A DNA stretch of 64,000 nt, from the NCBI GenBank assembly GCA_021775095.1, contig JAJFII010000031.1, positions 1 to 64,000 on the forward strand, in the 5' to 3' direction. A program made the translations under genes and the position numbers. Shown piece after piece: positions 63,888-64,000 of this stretch (within the stretch, counting starts at the first letter, position 1; every line of letters begins with the position of its first letter). The notes beneath the pieces are model-generated. The model did not search any database. It was not told the origin of the DNA and saw only the letters and a program-made list of their open reading frames with translations. The stretch is from Rhodospirillales bacterium (GTDB taxonomy: Bacteria > Pseudomonadota > Alphaproteobacteria > Rhodospirillales > Casp-alpha2).

Positions 63888-64000
63888 TTAAGCGGGTGCC
63901 CCGGTGCTCGACCGCAGGACCCGATGAACCGGCAGGTAGGTGATACGCGGCGGCGCGTCGGGGCGGTCAATCCGGTCTTTTACGCAGCGGATTAACTCGC
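63888..64000 (-). CDS. 3' end of an unidentified gene
   Basis: A frame open from the right edge down to TAA at 63888-63890 encodes ELIRCVKDRIDRPD then APPRITYLPVHRVLRSS, 37 residues in view. The pattern faintly recalls the C-terminal domain of acyl-CoA synthetases (…PR.I.F...L.R..TGK). It lies 31 bp after the convergent amidohydrolase stop. Too short for a firm call. Confidence 0.35.
   Translation of the reverse strand, partial: ELIRCVKDRIDRPDAPPRITYLPVHRVLRSSTGAPA

Overview
The window looks like a chromosomal accessory region of a free-living, probably marine, alphaproteobacterium, perhaps close to Rhodospirillales. This rests on gene content: a DUF2336 protein beside a PAS histidine kinase, class III cyclases with FlgO/TolB-N and TPR tails, an alphaproteobacterial-type PutA with a divergent Lrp regulator, several CUT1-type sugar ABC systems and many short-chain dehydrogenases (SDRs). 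Taxonomy is inference. No rRNA, tRNA, CRISPR array or intact insertion sequence was seen.

Layout. 1-6.5 kb: the start of a BTAD-type activator, a DsrE/methyltransferase/MFS operon, a full-length cyclase-FlgO-TPR protein and a truncated cyclase, with a possible structured-RNA remnant near 3.7-3.9 kb. 6.7-7.7 kb: cspA with a terminator and two 59-residue small proteins. 8.1-24.1 kb (cluster A): two SDRs, a 3-hydroxyacyl-CoA-dehydrogenase-like enzyme, a fused 2Fe-2S/FAD oxidoreductase plus DAO-family partner (opine/hydroxyproline dehydrogenase type), an IclR regulator and a long operon with Tat solute-binding protein, metal-ligand-deficient amidohydrolase, two permeases, ATPase, DHDPS-family lyase, fold-III PLP decarboxylase and two SDRs. 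A shared TATGCGAAC box precedes both operons and suggests one IclR regulon. 24.1-34.7 kb (cluster B): D-2-hydroxyacid dehydrogenase, HpcH/HpaI aldolase, SDR, a second ABC transporter, a FadR-type GntR regulator with a clear palindromic operator, and a large protein resembling D-apionate lactonase. 35-39.7 kb: Hsp20, HtpX-like M48 protease and DegP protease, then a response regulator. 40-44 kb: putA with its Lrp-type regulator. 44-54 kb: VOC protein, decayed RidA-like gene, LysR regulator, DUF2336/kinase pair, msrB-msrA, TPR-GT41 glycosyltransferase, and pseudouridine glycosidase with kinase. 54-64 kb: a decayed ion-permease gene, a two-PAS kinase, phytanoyl-CoA dioxygenase-like protein, a 276-bp element with terminal inverted repeats, GST, ornithine-cyclodeaminase-like protein, EamA exporter, VOC protein, 6PGDH-like dehydrogenase and a COG3618 amidohydrolase.

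How it works together. The best candidate for an undescribed system is the 9.9-34.7 kb block: two independently regulated uptake-plus-catabolism cassettes back to back. Cluster A has the logic of imino-acid or opine oxidation (flavin/iron-sulfur dehydrogenase, DHDPS-family lyase, PLP decarboxylase) but lacks the epimerase and semialdehyde dehydrogenase of the known hydroxyproline route. Cluster B couples a lactonase to a hydroxyacid dehydrogenase and an aldolase but lacks recognisable downstream D-apionate enzymes. Substrates cannot be read from sequence alone.
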